From the NCBI GenBank assembly GCA_019358895.1, contig JAHHIG010000019.1, positions 45,177-109,176 on the forward strand: DNA of 64,000 nt, given 5' to 3'. This document shows positions 18,270 through 26,464 of this stretch, one piece after another. The notes beneath the pieces are model-generated. The model saw only the letters and a program-made list of their open reading frames with translations. It made no database searches and was not told the DNA's origin. The stretch's first letter is position 1. Each line of letters starts with the position of its first letter. The translations under genes were made by a program, and so were the position numbers. Source of the stretch: Tildeniella nuda ZEHNDER 1965/U140 (GTDB taxonomy: Bacteria > Cyanobacteriota > Cyanobacteriia > Leptolyngbyales > Leptolyngbyaceae).

Positions 18270-19169
18270 ATGGGAAGTCATCGTCTTGCAGTCCTCATGA
18301 CGTGTCATAACCGGAGGGAAAAGACTTTAGCTTGCTTGTCCGCTTTGTACAAACAACAGTCTCCAACAAATCTCGCTCTCAGCATTTACTTGGTGGATGA
18401 TGGTAGTACTGATGGTACTTTTCAGGCAGTGCGCCAGAGCTATCCCCAAGTTTGCCTACTTAAGGGTAGCGGAAGCTTATTCTGGACAGGCGGCATGCAT
18501 CGAGCATTTGCAGAAGCGCTTGAGCATGAGCATGACTTCTACTTGTGGCTAAATGACGACACTATCCTCTATCCACAAGCACTGGATACATTGCTTCACA
18601 CCTGGAATGAGTTAGATAAGCAGGGTGAGCATCATGCGCTCATCATCGGATCTACACAAGACCCAGAGAGCAATGAACTAACCTATGGAGGTTTACGCTG
18701 CACTGCTTGGTTTCGTCCTCTCAACTTTTCGCTTGTAAAACCAATGGAAGTTTCACAACAGTGTCAAACCATGAATGGCAACTGTGTATTAATTCCTCAT
18801 GAGGTTGCTAAAAGGGTGGGTAACGTAGATCCAATCTTTAGACATTACCTGGCTGACTATGATTATGGTCTGAGGTCTCGGCAACAGTGCTGTACCCTTT
18901 GGATTGCTCCACACTACATCGGGACCTGTTCTAACAATGGATTGGGAAATGAAAAGAAGTATAAAAATCTATCCCCAAGTCAGCAATTGCAGAAGCTAAC
19001 GCAACCCAAAGGTCTGTTAGCCGAAGATGCTGTTCTCTATTCGTTAGAAGAATGGAAAGTTTTTGCTCAACGGCACGGTGGACCATTTTGGTACATCTAT
19101 TGGTTGTCACCATATAGAAGAATAATCTGGTCACTTGCCCTTAATAAACTAAAAGCGGTAGCGGCTTAG
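18270..19169 (+). CDS. GT2-family glycosyltransferase
   Basis: A GT-A transferase of about 299 residues. I chose ATG 18270 (MGSHRLAVLMTCHNRREKTL), which matches the usual N-terminus, over an upstream TTG at 18240. Landmarks are LVDDGSTDGTF near residue 42 and the acceptor-site DD in FYLWLNDDTILYPQAL near 92. LADYDYGLRSRQQ near 203 resembles the ED base loop of rhamnosyltransferase-like members. It is probably cytoplasmic and probably works on the cluster's polymer. Confidence 0.87.
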   Translation: MGSHRLAVLMTCHNRREKTLACLSALYKQQSPTNLALSIYLVDDGSTDGTFQAVRQSYPQVCLLKGSGSLFWTGGMHRAFAEALEHEHDFYLWLNDDTILYPQALDTLLHTWNELDKQGEHHALIIGSTQDPESNELTYGGLRCTAWFRPLNFSLVKPMEVSQQCQTMNGNCVLIPHEVAKRVGNVDPIFRHYLADYDYGLRSRQQCCTLWIAPHYIGTCSNNGLGNEKKYKNLSPSQQLQKLTQPKGLLAEDAVLYSLEEWKVFAQRHGGPFWYIYWLSPYRRIIWSLALNKLKAVAA

Positions 19170-19251
19170 AACGTTCGAGATTAGTGAGTTCAACGTTACA
19201 TCTAACTACCGGTTAATTTCAGCACTCTCAAGATATACTCCAGGAACCTAT

Positions 19252-20391
19252 ATGAGTGATCTTCGCATTGCCTGGGTTTTTCCTTCGCTTCGAACAGGCA
19301 ATTATTGGCATCCTGTTTTCAGTAGATTCACTACAACCTTCAGGAAAACCGTTATCTATACAGGGCTTTGGACAGGATTTTCTCCGGGATTTGAAAACAC
19401 TTTTTCTATTCAAGTCGTTGGGAAAACAAAGTTTTTAGAAACTAAAGTGACGGATGGCTACAGCCGTGGCGTATCCTATGTTTCTCCAAAAATTATCATC
19501 TATTTGCTTCGCTTCAGGCCACAGGTAATATTTACGATGGGTTTCTCTATCTGGACACTCTTTATCGTGCTCCTAAAACCTCTGTGTAGATGGCGGATTG
19601 TAATTGTTTATGACGGCAGCAGTCCCAATATAGACTGTCTAGATTCTCCATTTCGCATATGGCTACGGCGTATAATGATTAGCTTATCAAATGCTTGTAT
19701 TACTAATACCCAAGCTGGAAGATCTTATTTAACTAGGATTCTGAAGGCTAAAGAGAACTGTGTATTTCAGCAACCGTATGAAGTTCCTGATTCAACCGCA
19801 TTGTTAAAGGTTTTGCCCGATTCTGAATCTATGCCACGCCAGTCTCAGCGACCAGTTTTTCTATTTGTTGGACAACTAATTCAGCGCAAAGGACTGAGCC
19901 TACTGCTGCAAGCATGTGTGATTCTACAGTCGTGGGGCTACCGAAATTACGGTTTACAAGTTATTGGTCAGGGTTCCATGGAAGAAGAACTCAAAGCATT
20001 CAGCCAGCAGCATAATCTACCTGTGGATTGGATTGGATGGGTAGATTATGGTAAGATTGGAAATTATTTTCGTAATGCTGATGTCTTTGTTTTACCTACA
20101 TTAGAAGATACATGGGGAATGGTCGTTCTAGAATCCATGGTGTTTAGTAAACCAGTTCTCTGCTCTAAATGGGCAGGAGCCTCAGAAATGATTTCACATG
20201 GAGAGAATGGGTACCTTTTTGATCCAAACCAGCCTGAGGATCTTGCTAAAACTATGCGTCATATTATCGAACATCCTGATTTGATTACCACTATGGGTGA
20301 AAAATCTAAGCAAGTGATTGCTCAGCATACTCCCGAAACCGCCGCAAAGTTTCTTACTGAAGTAGCTTTATTCGCTATAGAAGATCAGTAA
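19252..20391 (+). CDS. GT4-family glycosyltransferase
   Basis: A 379-residue GT-B transferase. The ATG at 19252 follows an AGGAACC ribosome site. The acceptor domain has a hydrophobic stretch near 85-115 that may associate with the membrane. The donor domain shows FVGQLIQRKGLSLLLQA near 205 and LPTLEDTWGMVVLESMVFSKPV near 282, the E-x7-E equivalent. Its AT-rich composition is like that of the surrounding genes. Confidence 0.88.
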   Translation: MSDLRIAWVFPSLRTGNYWHPVFSRFTTTFRKTVIYTGLWTGFSPGFENTFSIQVVGKTKFLETKVTDGYSRGVSYVSPKIIIYLLRFRPQVIFTMGFSIWTLFIVLLKPLCRWRIVIVYDGSSPNIDCLDSPFRIWLRRIMISLSNACITNTQAGRSYLTRILKAKENCVFQQPYEVPDSTALLKVLPDSESMPRQSQRPVFLFVGQLIQRKGLSLLLQACVILQSWGYRNYGLQVIGQGSMEEELKAFSQQHNLPVDWIGWVDYGKIGNYFRNADVFVLPTLEDTWGMVVLESMVFSKPVLCSKWAGASEMISHGENGYLFDPNQPEDLAKTMRHIIEHPDLITTMGEKSKQVIAQHTPETAAKFLTEVALFAIEDQ

Positions 20392-20518
20392 GGGAAGAGG
20401 GAAATATGTTGCTTCTAATCAATCCTCTTTGAAAGCTGTAACAGAACTTCGACAGTTATTTCTAATTGTTAAAATGATCATAATTTCTGCCTGAGTCTAC
20501 TACAGAAACAAGTTTTAT

Positions 20519-21646
20519 ATGCACGTCTTGATTCCCGCATTGCACAGACCTTCTCAGCCAACAGGTGTGTGTCGTTATGCAGCTAATCTTGCCCAATGTT
20601 TAGCTGAAACTATTTCCGTCAGACAAGTGACTTTAATAGTTGGTAAATGGCAAACGCACTACTTTAAGGACCTATTTTCGTCTGAAAAAATAAAGCTAAT
20701 TAATGTAGATATTGAAAATAACTCAACTTCTAGAAACCTCTGGTTTCTACTCAAGCTGCCCAAGTTGTCTAATCAACTTCAGCCAGATATTGTGCATATG
20801 TCATTTCCCTTTCCGTTTATCCGCACACTGTTTTCTGTACCTATTATTTCTACCATTCACGACCTTTACCCTTTTGAATGCCCAGAGAATTTTGGATACC
20901 CGTATGTTTGGTTTAATCAGTTATTTTTAAGGCTATGTGTCCTTAATAGCCATGGAATCAGTTGCGTCTCTCAAGTTACCTTGAAAGAGCTCAAACTCTA
21001 TTTTTCAAGCCTTGATAAACCGACTGATGTCATTTATAACTCTGTAGATTTTAGTAATACTCGCTCAGTTGCTCCAAGTCAACTTGGTAATCAGCCAGAG
21101 TTTCCTTTTTTGCTTTGGGTTGCCCAGCACCGGAAGAACAAAAACATTGATTTATTGCTAGAAGCCTATAATCAACTACTTCAAGCACGAATTCTTAGTG
21201 CCTCAACTCGACTAATCTTGGTAGGCAGCCCTGGTCCTGAGACCAATACATTGTATAAGCAGATTAATTCACTAGGGTTACAAGAACGTGTTTTGATGCT
21301 CTCATCGATTTCTGATCATGAATTACACTGGCTATATCAGCACTGTAATGTGTTTGTTGCACCCTCTTCAACCGAGGGATTTTGCATTCCTTTAGCAGAA
21401 GCACGTTATTTTGGTTGCAGAGTTGTTTGCTCTGATATTCCGATTTTTCGAGAGGTTGCCTCTTTGAATTGCGTGTTTTTTGATTTGCAACTAGACCCGA
21501 TCAAAAATCTAGTGGAAGCAATTGCTCAATCTTTAAAACTTCCTTGCAATCAGCACCCCAAGGAAGATCTCTTTTCGAGAGCACACACTGCTCAGCAATA
21601 TCTCAAACTGTATGAAAAAGTCTCGAATTTGTCTCTAAAATCATGA
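20519..21646 (+). CDS. GT4-family glycosyltransferase
   Basis: A 375-residue GT-B transferase resembling bacterial mannosyltransferases. It has a Gly-Val loop (PTGVCRYAANLAQ) near residue 14, IHDLYPFECPENF near 118, WVAQHRKNKNIDLLLEAY near 199, and E-x7-E in SSTEGFCIPLAEARYFGCRVV near 283. No membrane segments. It lies 127 bp after the previous gene. Donor and acceptor are not determinable from sequence. Confidence 0.88.
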   Translation: MHVLIPALHRPSQPTGVCRYAANLAQCLAETISVRQVTLIVGKWQTHYFKDLFSSEKIKLINVDIENNSTSRNLWFLLKLPKLSNQLQPDIVHMSFPFPFIRTLFSVPIISTIHDLYPFECPENFGYPYVWFNQLFLRLCVLNSHGISCVSQVTLKELKLYFSSLDKPTDVIYNSVDFSNTRSVAPSQLGNQPEFPFLLWVAQHRKNKNIDLLLEAYNQLLQARILSASTRLILVGSPGPETNTLYKQINSLGLQERVLMLSSISDHELHWLYQHCNVFVAPSSTEGFCIPLAEARYFGCRVVCSDIPIFREVASLNCVFFDLQLDPIKNLVEAIAQSLKLPCNQHPKEDLFSRAHTAQQYLKLYEKVSNLSLKS

Positions 21647-22045
21647 ACTGATCAACTATTCTGTATTTTCAGCATAGGACTGGGCGGTAGCAAGTTGACG
21701 ACCAACCTGTGAGAGAATCTGAGTTGGCATTTTCGCATCCGCATCAAACACTGATTTAAAAAATAGACAGCTATTTTTTACTGATGATCTTATGACAATC
21801 AATTAGGTGGAATATAGTAAGTTGTCATTGCCCATTCAAAGCAAAGATAATGACGACTAAGCTTCTTTCCTTAAAACTCTGGTTGTTGCAAGTAAAAAGC
21901 ATTTGAGCCTCTCTACAAATTTTATTGAAGATGGCAGAGCTTGAGAGCCTTGCTCAAGCTCTGCCATCGTGTTGAGGCAATTAATCAAAGTGCTCGTTTT
22001 AGAAAATTAGCAAAAAATATGATCAAAGATCTCCTGCATACTAAG
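21647..22045. other. gap upstream of the last cluster transferase
   Basis: No gene is called here. In-frame TTG (21941) and ATG (22019) codons precede the chosen start of the next gene, but the residues they would add have no family resemblance. Confidence 0.4.
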
Positions 22046-23218
22046 ATGAGCATTCTCAGCGTACATAATTGTTACCTGCTCTACGGTGGAGAAGATGAGT
22101 CTCGCCGTGTAGAAGAGCGTATGCTACAAAAGATGGGACATCAGGTAGGGATTTATGAAGAGGATAACCAAAGAATTGCAACTATCAATTCAATCCAAAT
22201 GGCTCTGAAAACAACCTGGTCTATAGAGTCATACCGCATTCTCAAAGAAAAACTCAATCATCAACCTCAGGACATTGTTCACGTTCAAAACTTTTTCCCC
22301 CTGATTTCCCCTTCTGTTTACTATGCAGCAAAAGAAGTAGGCGTACCTGTTGTTCAGACGCTTCGTAACTACCGCTTGCTCTGCCCCAATGCTCTCTTTT
22401 TTCGACAGGGAAAAGTTTGTGAGGATTGTTTGGGTAAGTTTTTACCTTTACCTGGTGTGCTACATGGCTGCTACAAGGAGAGTCGAATGGCTACCGCAGC
22501 TGTAGCTGCGATGCTATCGATTCACCGGACAGTTGGTACTTGGGCAGAAATGGTAGACACTTACATTGCCTTGAGCGAATTTGCTCGTCAAAAGTTTATC
22601 GAGGGGGGACTACCAGAAGAGAGAATTTTAGTTAAACCCAACTTTGTTGATCCTGATCCCGGCGCAGGTAGTGGACAGGGCGGCTATGCTCTTTATGTAG
22701 GAAGACTATCAGTCGAAAAAGGTTTAGATACCCTGGTGAAAGCCTGGAAGCAAATGAAAATAAAAACCCCTCTAAAAATAGTCGGAGAGGGACCCTTGGC
22801 TCAAAGACTGGCAGATGAGACCAGCAACATGCCTCATATTACCTGGTTAGGTCGCAAATCTATTCAAGATACGTATGAATTAATGGGAGAGGCAAAATTT
22901 CTGGTCTTCCCATCAGAGTGGTATGAAACGTTTGGTCGAGTTGCAGTAGAAGCGTTTGCAAAAGGTACACCTGTTATCGGTGCTGACATTGGAGCGATCG
23001 CTGAACTAATTGATCATAAACGTACTGGTCTTAAGTTCTGTCCAGGCAATCCGGCGGACTTGGCTGCTCAAATTGAATGGCTTTTAACGCACCCACTTGA
23101 ATATAAACAGATGCGTCACGAAGCACGAGCAGAGTTTGAAGCAAACTATACGATGAATCGGAATTACCACAGGTTAATGGAGATTTATGAGTTGACTCGA
23201 AGACGTGCTAGCTGTTGA
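22046..23218 (+). CDS. GT4-family glycosyltransferase
   Basis: A GT-B transferase of 390 residues from the ATG at 22046. This start gives MSILSVHNCYLLYGGEDESR, the family's characteristic opening (SVHN..L..GGED). Further landmarks are DIVHVQNFFPLISPSVYYAA near 75, a cysteine pair around LLCPNALFFRQGKVCEDC near 110, YVGRLSVEKGLDTL near 215, and E-x7-E in YETFGRVAVEAFAKGTPVIG near 295. It is the last gene of the + strand polysaccharide cluster and meets the exosortase unit tail to tail. Confidence 0.88.
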   Translation: MSILSVHNCYLLYGGEDESRRVEERMLQKMGHQVGIYEEDNQRIATINSIQMALKTTWSIESYRILKEKLNHQPQDIVHVQNFFPLISPSVYYAAKEVGVPVVQTLRNYRLLCPNALFFRQGKVCEDCLGKFLPLPGVLHGCYKESRMATAAVAAMLSIHRTVGTWAEMVDTYIALSEFARQKFIEGGLPEERILVKPNFVDPDPGAGSGQGGYALYVGRLSVEKGLDTLVKAWKQMKIKTPLKIVGEGPLAQRLADETSNMPHITWLGRKSIQDTYELMGEAKFLVFPSEWYETFGRVAVEAFAKGTPVIGADIGAIAELIDHKRTGLKFCPGNPADLAAQIEWLLTHPLEYKQMRHEARAEFEANYTMNRNYHRLMEIYELTRRRASC

Positions 23219-23319
23219 AGCATAATCGACACCATATTTGCTTGAGTAGTATAGTTGACTGGGTTTAGTTAAACTGCTTCAATCTGCTTTGTTAGACAGC
23301 GTTATTGGCACAAGCTGAG

Positions 23320-24276
23320 CTAAGGCTTTGCTTTTGCAGGTTGCTTTAAAGCTGCCATAAGAATGTAGTAATAAACTGTAAACAAAGCGCCAACAAAAAT
23401 CTGAGATCCCCAAGAACTGTGCCAGAAGTGAAACCAGTAGCTTCCCCAATATACTGATGCGATCGCCATCAACATAATACGTGGAACGTTGAACAGTAGC
23501 GAGAGGAAAACTCCAGTGATAGTTAAAAGAATAATTTTATACAGTCGCTGTTTCAGAAATAGTCCAAACAAAGCACCCATGATTGCAACTGAGACCGCCA
23601 TGTGAAAGCCACTGCAGCCGAAATTAACCTCAACGGCTCCATGCTCTAGGAAAATAATTGTTTCGCTTACTGTTGCTGGTTGACCAATTGCCTGTAATCC
23701 AATGGTTCCGCCCCATGCCATCAGTTTTTCTAGCCATTGATTGGGCATAAACGTTTGCCAGATGATTGTAGTAGTGTCTCCCGGTCGAGGGTAAACGCTC
23801 AAGGCAACCAGAAGTGTTGCTAATTTATAGCGATTGAAGAAGGTAGCTCCCCATGTACTACAAACGATCCCAGTGAGAACAATTAACCAAGCTAACCCTT
23901 GAGACCAAAGAGCAAACCTGCAGAAAGGGAAAACTGCAAAGCCAGCTAAAATCAGAAGGTGTCCTAGTAACTGATCCTCCTCAGATGCTGTCATTTTGCT
24001 TAGTTCTTTTCGCTGTCCCCACAGGTTCTGAAACGCCAGGAAGACCATGCCACTAATAAGAAATAACCCAAGGGAGCCACGTGAACCCCGAACAATCAAA
24101 TCTGTAGACCAGATTAGAAAGTAGTATAGTCCCACAGCTAATCCCACCAAGATGATGCGCCCATGATTGGTTTTGAGCTTCTCACGCAGCAAACATGCCG
24201 TCCAATCAAAACCGTTTTGAGCTTGATGTATTAGTGCCTGCCTATTTTTTTGAGGCTTCATAAACTTCATAGACAT
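23320..24276 (-). CDS. cyanoexosortase (exosortase/archaeosortase family)
   Basis: Membrane transpeptidase-like enzyme that recognises PEP-CTERM-type tails. It has 318 residues with about eight hydrophobic segments. The three invariant residues of the family are visible: Cys221 in NFGCSGFHM, Arg266 in FNVPRIMLMA and His286 in FHFWHSSWG. The adjacent HpsJ-like gene and PTPA-CTERM protein argue for the cyanoexosortase A type, but the subtype is inferred from context. Exosortases are often found next to extracellular polysaccharide loci, as here. Confidence 0.9.
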   Translation of the reverse strand: MSMKFMKPQKNRQALIHQAQNGFDWTACLLREKLKTNHGRIILVGLAVGLYYFLIWSTDLIVRGSRGSLGLFLISGMVFLAFQNLWGQRKELSKMTASEEDQLLGHLLILAGFAVFPFCRFALWSQGLAWLIVLTGIVCSTWGATFFNRYKLATLLVALSVYPRPGDTTTIIWQTFMPNQWLEKLMAWGGTIGLQAIGQPATVSETIIFLEHGAVEVNFGCSGFHMAVSVAIMGALFGLFLKQRLYKIILLTITGVFLSLLFNVPRIMLMAIASVYWGSYWFHFWHSSWGSQIFVGALFTVYYYILMAALKQPAKAKP

Positions 24277-24549
24277 TTTATAAACTGGTAAAGTCTCAAC
24301 TCATGCGAATGCTTTCCACTGGCGGGTATTGACGCTACTACGAAAATAGCGTCACGAGCACAATTCAATTCAACGATTTTTTGAGAGGCTTTAACCGTCA
24401 CATCCCAACTAGATTGGAAGCTAAAAGCCCAGCTAGCAAGTCACTAAGAAAAATGGGACTACAAATTGACTCTCAGTTCGAGTGCGGAAAGTAGTGAGCA
24501 TCTTGGCTCGTATTCTCTGCTATTTCGTTACAATTAGCTCTTACCGCAA

Positions 24550-25152
24550 TTAACTTTTACGCGATCGCATACCATACCGACCAAGGCTAATCAGTGCAAC
24601 GCCAATTACTACTAAATTGCCGACGATCGCGATCGCCGTTTTCAAAATACCAGTCTTAGCGTTTTGCTTGAGTGATATAGCTCTGGTATCAACGGTTTGA
24701 GCCGCTTGTTGTAATTGCTCTGGTGTAATATTTGGTGCGGCTTTCGGATCGTTCTTTGCCTTCTCAATTTGAGTTTGAACCTGAGTAGCCTGAGTTGTAA
24801 TGTTTTTGACAGCCAGATCATTCAGCGTCAAGCCATCACGGATGACCAGAACACAAGAGAGCAGGTAGGCAACTCCGATCGCTAAACAAACGGTACCCAG
24901 TTGCTTACGCAAAGCACGAGCTTCTAAACTACCGTAAAGGGTGAGTGCAGCACCAAAAAGCAAAATGATGCTGCGATCGCTCACCTGTTGTAAAAAACCG
25001 ATGCGCCACTCTGCGCTGCCCAAGCTAGGCGGCAACGCCAGAATCAGCACATCGATGATAAACCCAGCCAAGCAGGCAATGCCAACAATACGGCAGAGCG
25101 CTCTACCAGAGTAAGAAGGAGCAAGATTGTTTGGAGCAGAGGTAGTAGCCAT
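24550..25152 (-). CDS. HpsJ-like, cyanoexosortase-associated membrane protein
   Basis: A 200-residue protein with four hydrophobic segments (about residues 20-40, 60-80, 83-105 and 168-192). Between segments 3 and 4 is a polar, Gln/Lys-rich helix with coiled-coil character (TQATQVQTQIEKAKND). The pattern and position match HpsJ-like proteins that accompany cyanoexosortases; HpsJ itself is known from hormogonium polysaccharide secretion. It lies between exosortase and substrate genes on the same strand. A role in sorting or polysaccharide secretion is inferred. Confidence 0.8.
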   Translation of the reverse strand: MATTSAPNNLAPSYSGRALCRIVGIACLAGFIIDVLILALPPSLGSAEWRIGFLQQVSDRSIILLFGAALTLYGSLEARALRKQLGTVCLAIGVAYLLSCVLVIRDGLTLNDLAVKNITTQATQVQTQIEKAKNDPKAAPNITPEQLQQAAQTVDTRAISLKQNAKTGILKTAIAIVGNLVVIGVALISLGRYGMRSRKS

Positions 25153-25326
25153 AGTAATTAATTGCTATGAACGGAAGAATTTGGCAGACAACTACTCTTT
25201 CCACATTTTCACAGACACATCAGGGAACTATACACGGACTTCAAACTAAAGCGGAGAATCTTGTCCTGTCCTCGTCTAAAGCCATACTTCCTAACGTTGT
25301 ACGCGGCTGTAACCCCCAGGCTCAAC

Positions 25327-25357
25327 TAAAAAGGGCACCTTTAGTGAGATGCCCCTA
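25327..25357 (-). terminator. intrinsic terminator after the PTPA-CTERM gene
   Basis: On the - strand a stem GGGGCA/TGCCC with a 12-nt loop is followed by TTTTTA, about 50 bp beyond the stop at 25408. A second hairpin (CTCCCC/GGGGAG, about 25373-25391) lies between. This would separate the abundant substrate transcript from the HpsJ-like gene. Confidence 0.6.
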
Positions 25358-25407
25358 AAACAGATACTGCAACTCCCCTTAGCTTGGGGAGACGGGCATG
25401 CTAGACA

Positions 25408-26037
25408 CTAAGTGTTTAACTCAGCTTTCTCAGCTGCTGCAACCCTCCGCTTGCGGAGAACCCCTACACCCAGTGCAATTAACCCTGGCAGCAGAGCAGG
25501 CGTGGGAACAGGCGTGATACTACCCGAAAAGGTGGTAGTACCACTCACAGTCGGTTGAGCGAACTGAGCAGAAACCGCGCCGTTGCCAAGCACAATACCT
25601 GACCCATCCGTAAAGAAGCCGTCAAAGGTAAAAAAGTTAAATCCGGTGCTGGAAAAAACTCCTGCCACAGAGGCAGTAACCTTAGTGAGCGAGAAGGTGA
25701 CATTGTCCCCGTCGTAAAGCAAGCCAGTGATGAAATTGGGCAGAAGCGTGCTTTGGTCAGTAGAGACATCTTTAATCTTGGCTCCACCTACCGCCTCTGC
25801 AAACAGACCGGAATTAGCTCCGATTTCAATGTCACCGTCAGCGGCTCCGAAAGCGAAGCCAGGATTTGGGAGGAAGTCAAAGTTAAAGGCAGTTCCCGTT
25901 TGTGTGATGCTCACACTACCGGTAAAGTTAAGGTTACTGCTCACGCTGGCAGCCTGTACAGACGCTGCACCTAGAGTTGAACCTGCTACAGCAGCAGCAG
26001 CAACCGTTGCCTTAAAGACGATGGATTTGAAATTCAT
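25408..26037 (-). CDS. secreted PTPA-CTERM protein (exosortase substrate)
   Basis: A 209-residue exported protein. A signal peptide spans about residues 1-30 (basic start, Ala-rich core, VQAA cleavage region). The mature part is rich in Gly, Ser, Thr and Phe and probably all-beta. The C-terminus has the tripartite sorting signal: PTPA at 178-181, a hydrophobic segment LLPGLIALGVGV and a basic RKRR cluster, unusually followed by about 11 more residues. It is the natural substrate for the exosortase 1.1 kb away. Its function outside the cell is unknown. Confidence 0.88.
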   Translation of the reverse strand: MNFKSIVFKATVAAAAVAGSTLGAASVQAASVSSNLNFTGSVSITQTGTAFNFDFLPNPGFAFGAADGDIEIGANSGLFAEAVGGAKIKDVSTDQSTLLPNFITGLLYDGDNVTFSLTKVTASVAGVFSSTGFNFFTFDGFFTDGSGIVLGNGAVSAQFAQPTVSGTTTFSGSITPVPTPALLPGLIALGVGVLRKRRVAAAEKAELNT

Positions 26038-26464
26038 TGCTTGAACCTACCTAATTGTGCTGTGTTCGGTTTAATGTTGTTTCAACTGAACCTGGTAGGC
26101 TACCGGAGTTTAGCGAATGTAGACCTCAAAGCCTCAGGCGAATGAATGAATCACTTGTAGAAAGCGGATGACATTATTGACCTGTTGCTTTGTCAGTCCG
26201 ACTAAAAAATTGGTTCGATAGCCTGGTAATGCACCATCGGTAGACGGTTTAGCCTTGTAAAGAGGGAAAGTAACGCTGGGAGTATCTGCACTTCAGCACT
26301 ATCTCACTTATTCACTAGTAGACCGAAAAGTATCTAACATAGAGTCCAGTATTTAGACGTTTTACAGGAACTTCACAGATAATTCTGCGTTTATGAAGCT
26401 ACGTTTGAGAATTAGGGGCGCAAGGTTTGTCTTGATAGGGGCAAGACCAGTGTTAGAAGCCCTT
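26038..26464. other. gap with a possible coding fossil
   Basis: On the - strand an uninterrupted frame without a start codon runs from about 26293 to a TAG at 26100. It reads like a protein C-terminus: LPGYRTNFLVGLTKQQVNNV then IRFLQVIHSPEALR. The LTKQQVNNVIRFLQ part recalls the end of di-haem cytochrome peroxidase-type proteins, but no CxxCH is present. It is probably a gene remnant upstream of the PTPA-CTERM promoter. Nothing else was seen. Confidence 0.35.
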
